A stretch of 64,000 nucleotides of DNA from NCBI RefSeq assembly GCF_900637295.1, contig NZ_LR134363.1, positions 248,001 through 312,000 on the forward strand. Reading direction: 5' to 3'. The notes beneath the pieces are model-generated. The model was not told where the DNA came from. It searched no databases and saw only the letters and a program-made list of their open reading frames with translations. Below are positions 37,445 to 44,265 of this stretch, piece by piece. Source of the DNA: Actinomyces slackii (GTDB lineage Bacteria; Actinomycetota; Actinomycetes; Actinomycetales; Actinomycetaceae). Both the position numbers and the translations under genes were made by a program. How positions within the stretch are numbered: position 1 is the first letter of the stretch; every line of letters begins with the position of its first letter.

Positions 37445-38716
37445 TCACGGACGCAGGGCTGACAAGGGACAGGTGATGACACCGTCATCACTGACGAGGG
37501 TCGGCCCCGTGCCTGTGACCACAAGGATGAAGGAAGGCTCTCCCTCAAGGTCGGTATCGATTCCGGCAACAGCCTGCGCAGCAGAGGCCATACCTGCTGG
37601 CACCTGGCCACCGCCGAGCTTGACCTCCACAGCAGCCCACCGTCCCCCGGGAAGAGTGATGACCGCGTCGAGCTCCCTGCCATTGGAGTCCCGATAATGA
37701 TGGACCTGGCCGCCCAGCGCAGAGGCGTAGACCAGCAGGTCATGGACTGCCGCGCTCTCGAAGAGGAACCCCGCAGTGCGGACATCGGCACGCAGGGCGC
37801 TGCGATCGGCGCCGAGCGCAGCGGACGCCAGCGCCGGATCAGCCAGGTGCAGCGTGGTGGAGGTGCGCAGCCGCGCACGCGACCTCAGGCCAGGTGCCCA
37901 GGCGCCGACTCGCTCCACCACAAAGAGACTCTCGAGCAATTCCAGGTATGAGGAGACCGTCTCCGGGCGGATGCGCGGGGCGATGCCCTCCAGGTCCGCT
38001 GCGAGTGCCGATACCTTGGCCTCGCTGGCACTGCGCCGTGCGAGCGAGCGGATCAGCCGGCTGACGACCCTGGGAGAGTGCCGGATCGATGCCAGGCGAG
38101 GAAGATCAGCTCGAGCGATATCGTCGAGATACCCACTCATGGCGAGAAGCGAGTCCGATGCCTCGAGGTTCCTCAGCGCGGGGAAGCCCGAGCGCAACAA
38201 CCGGTCAATCACCTCGTCGTAGTCCAGGGTGTCCCACGCCGGGCGCGGTCGATCTCCCTCGAATAGGCCCTCCAGACTCACCTCTCCCGTGGATTCGCCG
38301 CGTTCCCACCAGGACATGGTGCGCATCCTCAACCTCAGGAATCGCCCCGCGCCCGTGTGCCTAGTGACGTCATCGGCAGGCACGGAGGAGCCGGTCAGGA
38401 TGAAGCGACCGCGACGGGAGTCGCGATCCACTGCACGGCGCACGAGGTTCCACAACTCTGGCGCAAGCTGCCACTCGTCGAGCAACCGTGGGCTCTCCCC
38501 CTCCAGGAGCGCCGACGGCATGACACTGCCCAAGGAGGCGGTTTCCTCATCATCGAGGAAGGCGTAGGACTGCGCGGAGTGGAGACCTGTCATGGTCTTG
38601 CCGCAGCCACGCGGCCCCTCGATGAGGACCGCCCCGGCCACGCGCAGACGGCGTTGAAGGTCGCCATCGACGGCACGCGGCAGGTAGTCGTGCCCGAGCA
38701 CGGATCGCGTGTCCAC
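37445..38716 (-). CDS. AAA-type ATPase with C-terminal DUF4143 domain
   Basis: 423 residues. P-loop EGPRGCGKTMTGLH (about residues 33-47), Walker B LLDEWQLAP and sensor region RFILTGSSVP define the N-terminal AAA domain. The DUF4143 domain (about residue 205 on) has FPALRNLEASDS and near its C-terminus the nuclease-like strands GQVHHYRDSNGRELDAVI and WAAVEVKLGGG (D-x-V-I / E-V-K pattern as in PD-(D/E)xK folds). Function of the family is unclear, with roles in DNA or toxin systems suggested. The GTG start at 38716 has AGGAG at 38723-38727, which is part of the first repeat unit. Confidence 0.88.
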   Translation of the reverse strand: MDTRSVLGHDYLPRAVDGDLQRRLRVAGAVLIEGPRGCGKTMTGLHSAQSYAFLDDEETASLGSVMPSALLEGESPRLLDEWQLAPELWNLVRRAVDRDSRRGRFILTGSSVPADDVTRHTGAGRFLRLRMRTMSWWERGESTGEVSLEGLFEGDRPRPAWDTLDYDEVIDRLLRSGFPALRNLEASDSLLAMSGYLDDIARADLPRLASIRHSPRVVSRLIRSLARRSASEAKVSALAADLEGIAPRIRPETVSSYLELLESLFVVERVGAWAPGLRSRARLRTSTTLHLADPALASAALGADRSALRADVRTAGFLFESAAVHDLLVYASALGGQVHHYRDSNGRELDAVITLPGGRWAAVEVKLGGGQVPAGMASAAQAVAGIDTDLEGEPSFILVVTGTGPTLVSDDGVITCPLSALRP

Positions 38717-38722
38717 GTCAGA

Positions 38723-38814
38723 CTCCTATCCGGAGAGTTGCAGGGCTCCTAGGCGGAGGTTTGCAGACATTCTAGGCGGAGGTTTGCAGACGTTCTAGGC
38801 GGAGAGTTGCAGAC
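38723..38814. repeat. Four 23-bp tandem repeats upstream of the DUF4143 ATPase
   Basis: Units at 38723, 38746, 38769 and 38792, each 23 bp, share CTAGGCGGAG-type cores followed by TTGCAG. The middle two differ only at their first two bases. Each contains CTCC/GGAG or CTAGGCGG dyads. The array lies immediately before the GTG start and supplies its Shine-Dalgarno sequence, so the repeats probably bind a regulator or the protein itself. Confidence 0.88.
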
Positions 38815-38857
38815 TCGCAGGTCAGCGCCCCCGCTTCCGCGCCCTCCACTCCCCAGC

Positions 38858-39553
38858 TCACCGGGGCGCGACCAGCCCGGCCCCGTAGGCGGCGATGACG
38901 AGCTGGGCCCGATCCCGGGCGCCCAGGCGCGCCAGGAGCGCGGTGATATGGGTGCGGCAGGTGGCCCGGGTGATCCCCAGGGCCTCCTCGATCTCGGCGT
39001 TGGACAATCCGCGGGCGATGAGCACGAGGACCTCGCGCTGGCGGGGAGTCAGCGATGCGATCGCGCTGGCGCTCTGGCCCCGGGAGCCCTCCCGCCCCAG
39101 AGCGCCCCCGTCCGCCCCCGGCCGGTCGGCATGCGCCATGAGCCGCGCCAGCGCCGTCGGGCTCAGGAGCGCCTGGCCGGCGTGGACGGTTCGCACGGCG
39201 TCGATGAGGGCCTGCGGCTCGGCGTCCTTGAGGAGGAATCCCGAGGCGCCCGCGCGCATCGCCCCCAGCACGTAATCGTCGACCTCGAACATCGTCAGGA
39301 TGAGCACGCGCGTGCCCGCGAGCGCGGGGTCGGCGCACAGGCGCGCCGTGGCTCCGATCCCGTCCATGCCGGGCATCTGGATGTCCATGAGGACGACGTC
39401 GGGGCGCAGGCGGGAAGCGGCCTCCACCGCCTCGGCCCCCGAGCCGACGGCGCCAACCACCTCCATCCCGTGCTCGGCGCCCAGCAGAGTCTCCAAGGAG
39501 GCTCGAAGGAGGCGCTGGTCCTCGGCGATCAGCACACGAATCGGCCCGCTCAC
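38858..39553 (-). CDS. NarL/LuxR-type response regulator
   Basis: 231 residues. A receiver domain (residues 5-120) has the phospho-acceptor Asp in DVVLMDIQMPGMDG, the switch Thr in LILTMFEVDDYV and Lys in GFLLKDAEP. A linker leads to the LuxR helix-turn-helix SLTPRQREVLVLIARGLSNAEIEEALGITRATCRTHITALLARL. The GTG start overlaps the stop of the sensor kinase (GTGA), a typical two-component operon. The controlled genes are unknown; the CPBP gene is divergent. Confidence 0.95.
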   Translation of the reverse strand: MSGPIRVLIAEDQRLLRASLETLLGAEHGMEVVGAVGSGAEAVEAASRLRPDVVLMDIQMPGMDGIGATARLCADPALAGTRVLILTMFEVDDYVLGAMRAGASGFLLKDAEPQALIDAVRTVHAGQALLSPTALARLMAHADRPGADGGALGREGSRGQSASAIASLTPRQREVLVLIARGLSNAEIEEALGITRATCRTHITALLARLGARDRAQLVIAAYGAGLVAPR

Positions 39554-40569
39554 GCCCTACCCCCTCCGATCGACCCGCCTCCAGCGCTGCCGCTCCGCCC
39601 CGGCGCCCCTGCCGGTAGGAGCGCGACGACGCCGAATCCCGGATCGCCGTCGTCTCGCGGCCCGGCGCTCAGGCGGCCTCCCAGGGCCTCGATCCGCTCG
39701 CGCATGCCGCGCAGGCCCCGCCCGGTCCCGGGGCGAGGCGTCCAGCCCTGGGCGGGCCCATCGTCCAGGACGGCGATGCGCAGCCACCCGGGCTCCCATC
39801 GCAGGTCGAGATTCACGCGCACCGGGCCGGCGTGCCGTGCCGTGTTGGCCAGGGCCTCGCAGACCACCCCGACAGCTGCCTCCCGGAGCGCGGGCGGCGC
39901 GGGCGGCGCGGGCAGCGCGATGGGCCCAGGGCCCTGCTCCACCGCCCACGGCTCCCCCTGCCAGGAGACGTCGACCGTCAGGCCATTGCGCCGGGCCCGA
40001 CGGACGGCCACCTCCATCTCCGCCCACAGGCCGGCGGGGTCGGGCCCGGCTCCCGAATCCGGTGCCGGGTCCAGCGCCGTCGGGGCGGGGCTGGCCGCGA
40101 CGGGGGCCACGGGCACCGACCGGGCCGCGTCCTCATCGCGCAGGACGTCCAGCATGCGCCGCAGCCCGTCGGTGGCCTCCCGGGAGGCGGACTCCACGTC
40201 GGCCAGGGCGGTGCGAAGCCCCTCGGGCCCGGTCTCCAGGCGCTGGGCGACGGCGGCGCGCACCGTGATGGCGCCCAGGCCGCCGGAGACGACGTCGTGC
40301 AGCTCGCGCGCGATGGCCAGGCGGTCCTGGGCCACCGCCTGGGCGGCAGCGGCCTGGGCCAGTGCGCGCTCGTAGGCGAGCCGGTCGCGGCGACGCAGCC
40401 ACAGGGCGCCTCCCATGACGAGGATGAGGAGAGCCCACCAGGCCAGGCGAACCCACAGCGCGGGATCCGGCACGGCGACGAGAGTCATGCCGGCGATGAC
40501 GACGGCGCAGGCGGTCATGGCGCGGCGCGGGCCGGTGCGTCGTGGGACGCGGAGTACGGGTGCGGGCAC
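39550..40569 (-). CDS. Sensor histidine kinase (HisKA_3 type)
   Basis: 339 residues. Two or three N-terminal hydrophobic helices (AMTACAVVIAGMTLVAVP, LAWWALLILVMGGALWL) precede the dimerisation box IARELHDVVSGGLGAITVRAAVA with the phospho-accepting His. A HATPase_c domain has the N-box VCEALANTARHAG and the G-box DGPAQGWTPRPGTGRGLRGMRERIEALGG. It lacks a large extracytoplasmic sensor. It phosphorylates the response regulator encoded downstream. The start is GTG 40569. Confidence 0.94.
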   Translation of the reverse strand: MPAPVLRVPRRTGPRRAMTACAVVIAGMTLVAVPDPALWVRLAWWALLILVMGGALWLRRRDRLAYERALAQAAAAQAVAQDRLAIARELHDVVSGGLGAITVRAAVAQRLETGPEGLRTALADVESASREATDGLRRMLDVLRDEDAARSVPVAPVAASPAPTALDPAPDSGAGPDPAGLWAEMEVAVRRARRNGLTVDVSWQGEPWAVEQGPGPIALPAPPAPPALREAAVGVVCEALANTARHAGPVRVNLDLRWEPGWLRIAVLDDGPAQGWTPRPGTGRGLRGMRERIEALGGRLSAGPRDDGDPGFGVVALLPAGAPGRSGSAGGGSIGGGRA

Positions 40570-40741
40570 GCGGCCAGTCTAGGAAGAGGCGGGGCCCGCC
40601 TCATCGGACCAGGGTTCGAGGCCCTGGTCCGAGGCGCGCCCACCATCCTCGTTGGCCCGGCCGATGCCCGCCTCCCGCGCCTCGGCGCATGCTTGATGGC
40701 ACGCCGTAGGAATGCGGCAGGAATGAGAGAAGGAGCTTTCC

Positions 40742-41626
40742 ATGGCAGCAGCAGATGCACTCTCCGGGCGCGGACCGCTCAGCCCCGGGGCCACGGGCCC
40801 GACGGCGCCGTCCCCCCTCAAGCGGGGATGGCCCGGTGTCCGCACACAGGGCGGGATCGGATCCGCCCAGGAGGCAGGGGGTCCGGCGGGCGCGCCGTCG
40901 CGGGGGCCGGGCGCGGGGCTGGGGGAGGAACCGGCCACGGCCTGGCTGTGGGGCCCAGGCACCGGCTCGACCGGACTCCTCAAGGGGATCTTCATCGTGG
41001 CCTACACGGCGATCTTCCCGCTGGGGTTGGTTGGCCTATGGGTCCCGGCCGGGCATCGCCATCCGCTGATCATGACCGCCTACGTCGCGCTGTTCACCCT
41101 GGGAACATGGGCCTGGCGCCACGAGCTGGCCCGGATGGTCCGGCCCATCGCGGCCCGCCCGCTGCGCTCCGTGGGGATCCTGCTCCTGGGGCTGCTCGGC
41201 ATGATGGTCATCGAGGCCCTCGGCGGCCTGCTGCAGATGCTGCTGCAGGGGATCCTGCCCGCCGCCAATGAGCCTCTGGGCAATGACACCGCCATCTCCG
41301 CGCTCACCGGGCTCTACCCGCCGCTGGTCCTGGCAGTGGTGCTCGGGGTCCTCGGCCCGGTGGTCGAGGAGCTGGCCTTCCGCCAGGTCCTCATCCCCGT
41401 GATCTCGCACCGTGCTCCCGGGTGGGTGGCCGTGGTGGTCTCCAGTGTCCTGTTCGGCATGCTCCACATGGAGTCCTTCGCGATCTCCGAGTGGGTGGGC
41501 GTCATCCCGCACGCCTGCTTCGGGCTGGCCCTGGGGATCCTGTTCCTGCGGACCCGGGGGAACCTCCTGTACCCCGTGGTGCTGCATGTCCTGATGAATC
41601 TGAGCGCCTTCCTCACTCCCCGGTGA
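40742..41626 (+). CDS. CPBP-family intramembrane metalloprotease-like protein
   Basis: 294 residues. A disordered Gly/Pro-rich N-terminus (about 80 residues) leads to six to eight TM helices. The CPBP (Abi/Rce1-like) motifs are EELAFRQVLIPV, FGMLHMESF and HVLMNLSAF, together with HACFGLALGILFLRTRG, giving Glu, His and Asn positions of the family. Such proteins include putative prenyl-CAAX-like proteases and immunity proteins; the substrate is unknown. The Shine-Dalgarno sequence is AAGGAG. Confidence 0.88.
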   Translation: MAAADALSGRGPLSPGATGPTAPSPLKRGWPGVRTQGGIGSAQEAGGPAGAPSRGPGAGLGEEPATAWLWGPGTGSTGLLKGIFIVAYTAIFPLGLVGLWVPAGHRHPLIMTAYVALFTLGTWAWRHELARMVRPIAARPLRSVGILLLGLLGMMVIEALGGLLQMLLQGILPAANEPLGNDTAISALTGLYPPLVLAVVLGVLGPVVEELAFRQVLIPVISHRAPGWVAVVVSSVLFGMLHMESFAISEWVGVIPHACFGLALGILFLRTRGNLLYPVVLHVLMNLSAFLTPR

Positions 41627-41884
41627 GGTGGGACGAGCCCGGGGCGCAGCGGCGCTGATAGCAGGGTCATGTCAGCTCGGCGCCCGGATCATGGCGGGCA
41701 ACGACCATTTTGGAGGATATTAGCCTCGCCGACACTTCAGTAGGAGAAGGTAACTATGCGCTGACCTGCGAGTCCATAAAACGGTCGCGACGTGCCCACA
41801 CGCAATCCCCTCCAAAACGGTCGCCACTCGCGCTGTCCGAAGGCACCCCGGCGTTGCCATGCACGCCTCCGGCCATGGCCACGC
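41627..41884. other. Intergenic stretch with short repeated motif
   Basis: No gene was recognised. The motif CGACC(G/A)TTTTGGAGG occurs at 41704-41718 on the plus strand and twice on the minus strand (around 41808-41822 and, less exactly, 41775-41788). It could be a regulator site or remnant repeat. Confidence 0.4.
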
Positions 41885-42034
41885 CTATTCCGCGATGAAC
41901 TGCGCGCCCACGGCCTCCGACATCGACACATCCTCCGGGCTGAGGTGGCACGAGTCCGACGTGGTGGAGCCGCCCCCGGCCGCGACCCCTCGCGAGGCGG
42001 CCAGGACGGCGCCTGCCACCTCATCTGCCCGCAT
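41885..42034 (-). CDS. Small ORF coupled to vapC, unknown
   Basis: 49 residues, MRADEVAGAVLAASRGVAAG at the start and EDVSMSEAVGAQFIAE at the end. The ATG at 42034 overlaps the last 14 bp of vapC and is preceded by GAGGAG with 5-bp spacing, which is better than chance. Composition is Ala/Gly-rich with one Cys. No family is recognised, and it may be a third gene of the VapBC-like operon. Its reality is only moderately supported. Confidence 0.35.
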   Translation of the reverse strand: MRADEVAGAVLAASRGVAAGGGSTTSDSCHLSPEDVSMSEAVGAQFIAE

Positions 42035-42434
42035 CACTCTCCTCAGTCAGATCCACGACGCGCAGGCCGTGACTGCGAGCGACGGCGGCGAGTCGGGCGT
42101 CATGGGTGAGCAGGGTGACCGGATCGCTCTCGCAGTGGAGGATGAGGGCCGTGGCCAGGTGGATCGCATCGAGGGATTTCAGCTCGCCGGTCAGTGAGCA
42201 CGCTCTGTCCACCACCTCCTGGGACATACCGACAAGATCGACGCCGGCAAGGAGGTCATCGACAAGTGCCATATCCAAGGCCTCACGCCGTATGGCCCGG
42301 GCGGACTCAATCGCCAGCAGGGAGGATGCGACCATTCTCTCTTCTCGGAGTTCCCGCAGAGTCCTCTCCGCATGTTCCGCGCCCTCCTGGTCGAAGAGCA
42401 CGAGGAGCATGACGGAGGTGTCCAGGTAGATCAA
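42021..42434 (-). CDS. vapC: PIN-domain ribonuclease toxin (VapC-like)
   Basis: 137 residues. PIN-domain acidic residues are seen in MIYLDTSVMLLVLF (Asp5), ASSLLAIESARAIR (Glu43 region), LKSLDAIHLATAL (Asp) and LLTHDARLAAVARSHGLRV. These coordinate Mg2+ in VapC ribonucleases, which cleave tRNA or rRNA. The start overlaps the stop of the vapB-like gene by 4 bp. It is a type II toxin-antitoxin toxin by domain. Confidence 0.9.
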   Translation of the reverse strand: MIYLDTSVMLLVLFDQEGAEHAERTLRELREERMVASSLLAIESARAIRREALDMALVDDLLAGVDLVGMSQEVVDRACSLTGELKSLDAIHLATALILHCESDPVTLLTHDARLAAVARSHGLRVVDLTEESDAGR

Positions 42435-42742
42435 CGCTCCTCCTCGCGCTCACCCAGGATCAGGTCATGCACATCAACGCCCTCGGGCACTGCGATCCTG
42501 CGAGCCGGGATGCGGAATGCCCGCCTCGCCGGACGCACCTCCCCCTCTCGCACGAGGCGCTCGTAGGGAGTTTCGTCGGGCTTGATCGGCACGATCTGGG
42601 CGATCGGCTTGCCATGATCGGTCACGGTGACGGGCCGGCACGTCTCCTCTACATCACGGATGATCCGCCCGGAGCCCTGGTTCAGCTCGCGGAGGCTGAC
42701 GGTGCGCCCCGAATACGACGGCGAGGCTGTCTCTGCGCTCAT
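42431..42742 (-). CDS. vapB: Phd/YefM-type antitoxin paired with the PIN toxin
   Basis: 103 residues. The N-terminal fold SGRTVSLRELNQGSGRIIRDVEETCRPVTVTDHGKPIAQIVP is the Phd/YefM DNA-binding domain. The C-terminal half, with RRAFRIPARRIAVPEGVDVHDLILGEREEER, would neutralise the PIN protein. It precedes and overlaps the toxin gene, as usual for type II modules, and would bind its own promoter in the region 42743-42818. Confidence 0.88.
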   Translation of the reverse strand: MSAETASPSYSGRTVSLRELNQGSGRIIRDVEETCRPVTVTDHGKPIAQIVPIKPDETPYERLVREGEVRPARRAFRIPARRIAVPEGVDVHDLILGEREEER

Positions 42743-42818
42743 AGACCAACCCTACGCCTCGATATCCTACATGTTCTACATCCGAGGGACTGGGTCTCGC
42801 GCCGCCGTCACGCCCACC

Positions 42819-43583
42819 TCACGCCGGCCGGTAGGTGAAGCGCTCCCACCCCAGGGACTCGATGCGCTCGGCCATCCGCTCGCACTGGGCGTCCCACCCG
42901 GGGGCGACGACGTCGAACTCCCCGCTCGTCCCCTCACCGCGCGCCTGCTGAAGGGCGTAGACCCTCGCCCCGGCGGCGCGGGCACGGCGGGCGACCTCCA
43001 GGGCGTCGTCGGCCGCGACATCCCCCGGCACCACGGTGGTGCGCACCTCGAGGCCCGGGCCACCTCGGTCGGCCGCCTCCACCAGAAGCTCCAGGCACGC
43101 CCAGGCCCTCTCCCCCGCCCCAGCGCGCCCGACCACAGCCTCGTAGTGTTCGGGCAGCGCCTTGATATCCAGCCCCACCCAGTCCACGAGGCCGGCCGCC
43201 ACCAGGTCGGACAGCCGCCGGGGGTAGGCCCCCGCCGTGTGCAGCCCGACGGCGAAGCCCATCCCCCTGACCTCGGCGGCGGCGTCGGCCAGCGCATCCT
43301 GGCGCAGCGCCTCCCCGCCAGTGAAGACGACGCCGTCGAGCAGGCCGCGCCGCCGCTCCAGCAGGGCCAGGACCTCCGCCCAGGCCACCGCGCCGGGCCG
43401 GCGGGTGGGGATGAGGTCCAGGTTGTGGCAGTAGAAGCAGTTCCAGGGGCAGCCCTGGCAGAACACCGTGGCCACAAGATGATCGGGCCAGTCCACGGTG
43501 CTCATGGGCACCAGCCCCGCGATCCGCAAGGAGTCGGCGGGGCCGGTAGTGGGCCGGGCTCTCGTGCCCCCGGCTTCAGGCAT
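42819..43583 (-). CDS. nrdG: Anaerobic ribonucleotide reductase-activating enzyme (radical SAM)
   Basis: About 254 residues. The radical-SAM cluster motif CQGCPWNCFYCHN provides the [4Fe-4S] cysteines (CxxxCxxC), followed by GVVFTGGEAL and VDWVGLDIKALPEHYEAV. The N-terminal IAGLVPMSTVDWPDHLVATVFCQGC is typical of NrdG. It makes the glycyl radical on NrdD, whose gene lies 0.7 kb upstream on the same strand but is separated by two short genes. The ATG at 43583 overlaps the preceding RHH gene. The start is not certain. Confidence 0.9.
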   Translation of the reverse strand: MPEAGGTRARPTTGPADSLRIAGLVPMSTVDWPDHLVATVFCQGCPWNCFYCHNLDLIPTRRPGAVAWAEVLALLERRRGLLDGVVFTGGEALRQDALADAAAEVRGMGFAVGLHTAGAYPRRLSDLVAAGLVDWVGLDIKALPEHYEAVVGRAGAGERAWACLELLVEAADRGGPGLEVRTTVVPGDVAADDALEVARRARAAGARVYALQQARGEGTSGEFDVVAPGWDAQCERMAERIESLGWERFTYRPA

Positions 43584-43812
43584 CGAGGCCGAGTTCCGCG
43601 GCGATCTCATCGAGTCGGCGGGTCTTGAGCTCGCCGCGCCGCGCGGCCTCCGCCTCCGCCCTCAGCGCGTACGCGTACTCCAGGTCATCGATGTAGGACT
43701 CGACAGCCTCGCGCACATAGAACGTTGCCGAACGACCGGTCCGGCTCCCCAGGTCATCGAGCCGGCGCTTGAGCTCCTCGGGCAAACGGACACTCAGAAC
43801 TGCTGTAGACAT
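43576..43812 (-). CDS. Ribbon-helix-helix antitoxin-like protein
   Basis: 78 residues. MSTAVLSVRLPEELKRRLDDL and GRSATFYVREAVESYIDDLEYAY form a ribbon-helix-helix domain followed by an alpha-helix, as in RelB/ParD-type antitoxins. The start codon lies inside the perfect palindrome TGTAGACATGTCTACA (43804-43819), a likely autoregulatory operator. It follows a RelE-like gene, so order is toxin first. Start at 43812, rather than 43860, fits the fold. Confidence 0.85.
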   Translation of the reverse strand: MSTAVLSVRLPEELKRRLDDLGSRTGRSATFYVREAVESYIDDLEYAYALRAEAEAARRGELKTRRLDEIAAELGLDA

Positions 43813-43819
43813 GTCTACA
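43804..43819. promoter_or_regulatory. 16-bp palindromic operator over the RHH start codon
   Basis: TGTAGACATGTCTACA is a perfect palindrome overlapping the ATG of the ribbon-helix-helix gene. Two-fold RHH dimers bind such sites, so self-repression is likely. Confidence 0.7.
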
Positions 43820-43969
43820 TGGTAGGCACTGCCCCTTAGCACCACAACCCTCATCGCCAATTCTTACGACACAGAGCCCACACGCCTCTCCCATACCGAG
43901 CGCGGGGCCCACCGCGGACGCGGCGGACCCCCGTCGCCCTAGTTGACAGCGCGAACAAGTCCGGCAATG

Positions 43970-44239
43970 TCACCGGTCGTAGACCGTGGAACGATGACCG
44001 ACATCGATCGCGAGGATCACGCAGCGATCATCCTGGATGTCGACGATCACGCGATAATCCCCAGCCCGGAGGCGAAACATTCCCACGAGGCGGCCCGTCA
44101 TCGGTTTCAGGAAGTCCCGCGGATCAAGCGCACCCTGTATCTCCTGAAGCTTGCTGACCACGCGCCGCCGAACGCTGGGGTCAAGCTTTTTCAGCGCCTT
44201 CTCGGCGCGAGGAGTCAACTCGACGATCCAGGCCGTCAT
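43970..44239 (-). CDS. RelE/ParE-type toxin-like protein
   Basis: 89 residues. WIVELTPRAEKALKKLDPSVRRRVVSKLQ and RLVGMFRLRAGDYRVIVDIQDDRCVILAIDVGHRSTVYDR are the RelE/ParE fold, with the RAGDYRVI and GHRSTVY basic and Tyr positions that ribosome-dependent mRNA interferases use. The ATG at 44239 is preferred. It begins 26 bp beyond the nrdD stop and sits between nrdD and the RHH gene. The pair interrupts the nrdD-nrdG neighbourhood. Confidence 0.85.
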   Translation of the reverse strand: MTAWIVELTPRAEKALKKLDPSVRRRVVSKLQEIQGALDPRDFLKPMTGRLVGMFRLRAGDYRVIVDIQDDRCVILAIDVGHRSTVYDR

Positions 44240-44265
44240 CCGCCCGCCTTGTCCGTCGCTCACCC

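Noticed and set aside
37084-37878. 264-codon minus-strand frame overlapping the DUF4143 gene end
   Set aside because: It overlaps in another frame the DUF4143 ATPase and contains no domain; the plus-strand gene-fusion remnant is better supported there.
38723-38814. Short tandem array considered as CRISPR
   Set aside because: Units are head-to-tail without spacers and lie in a promoter.
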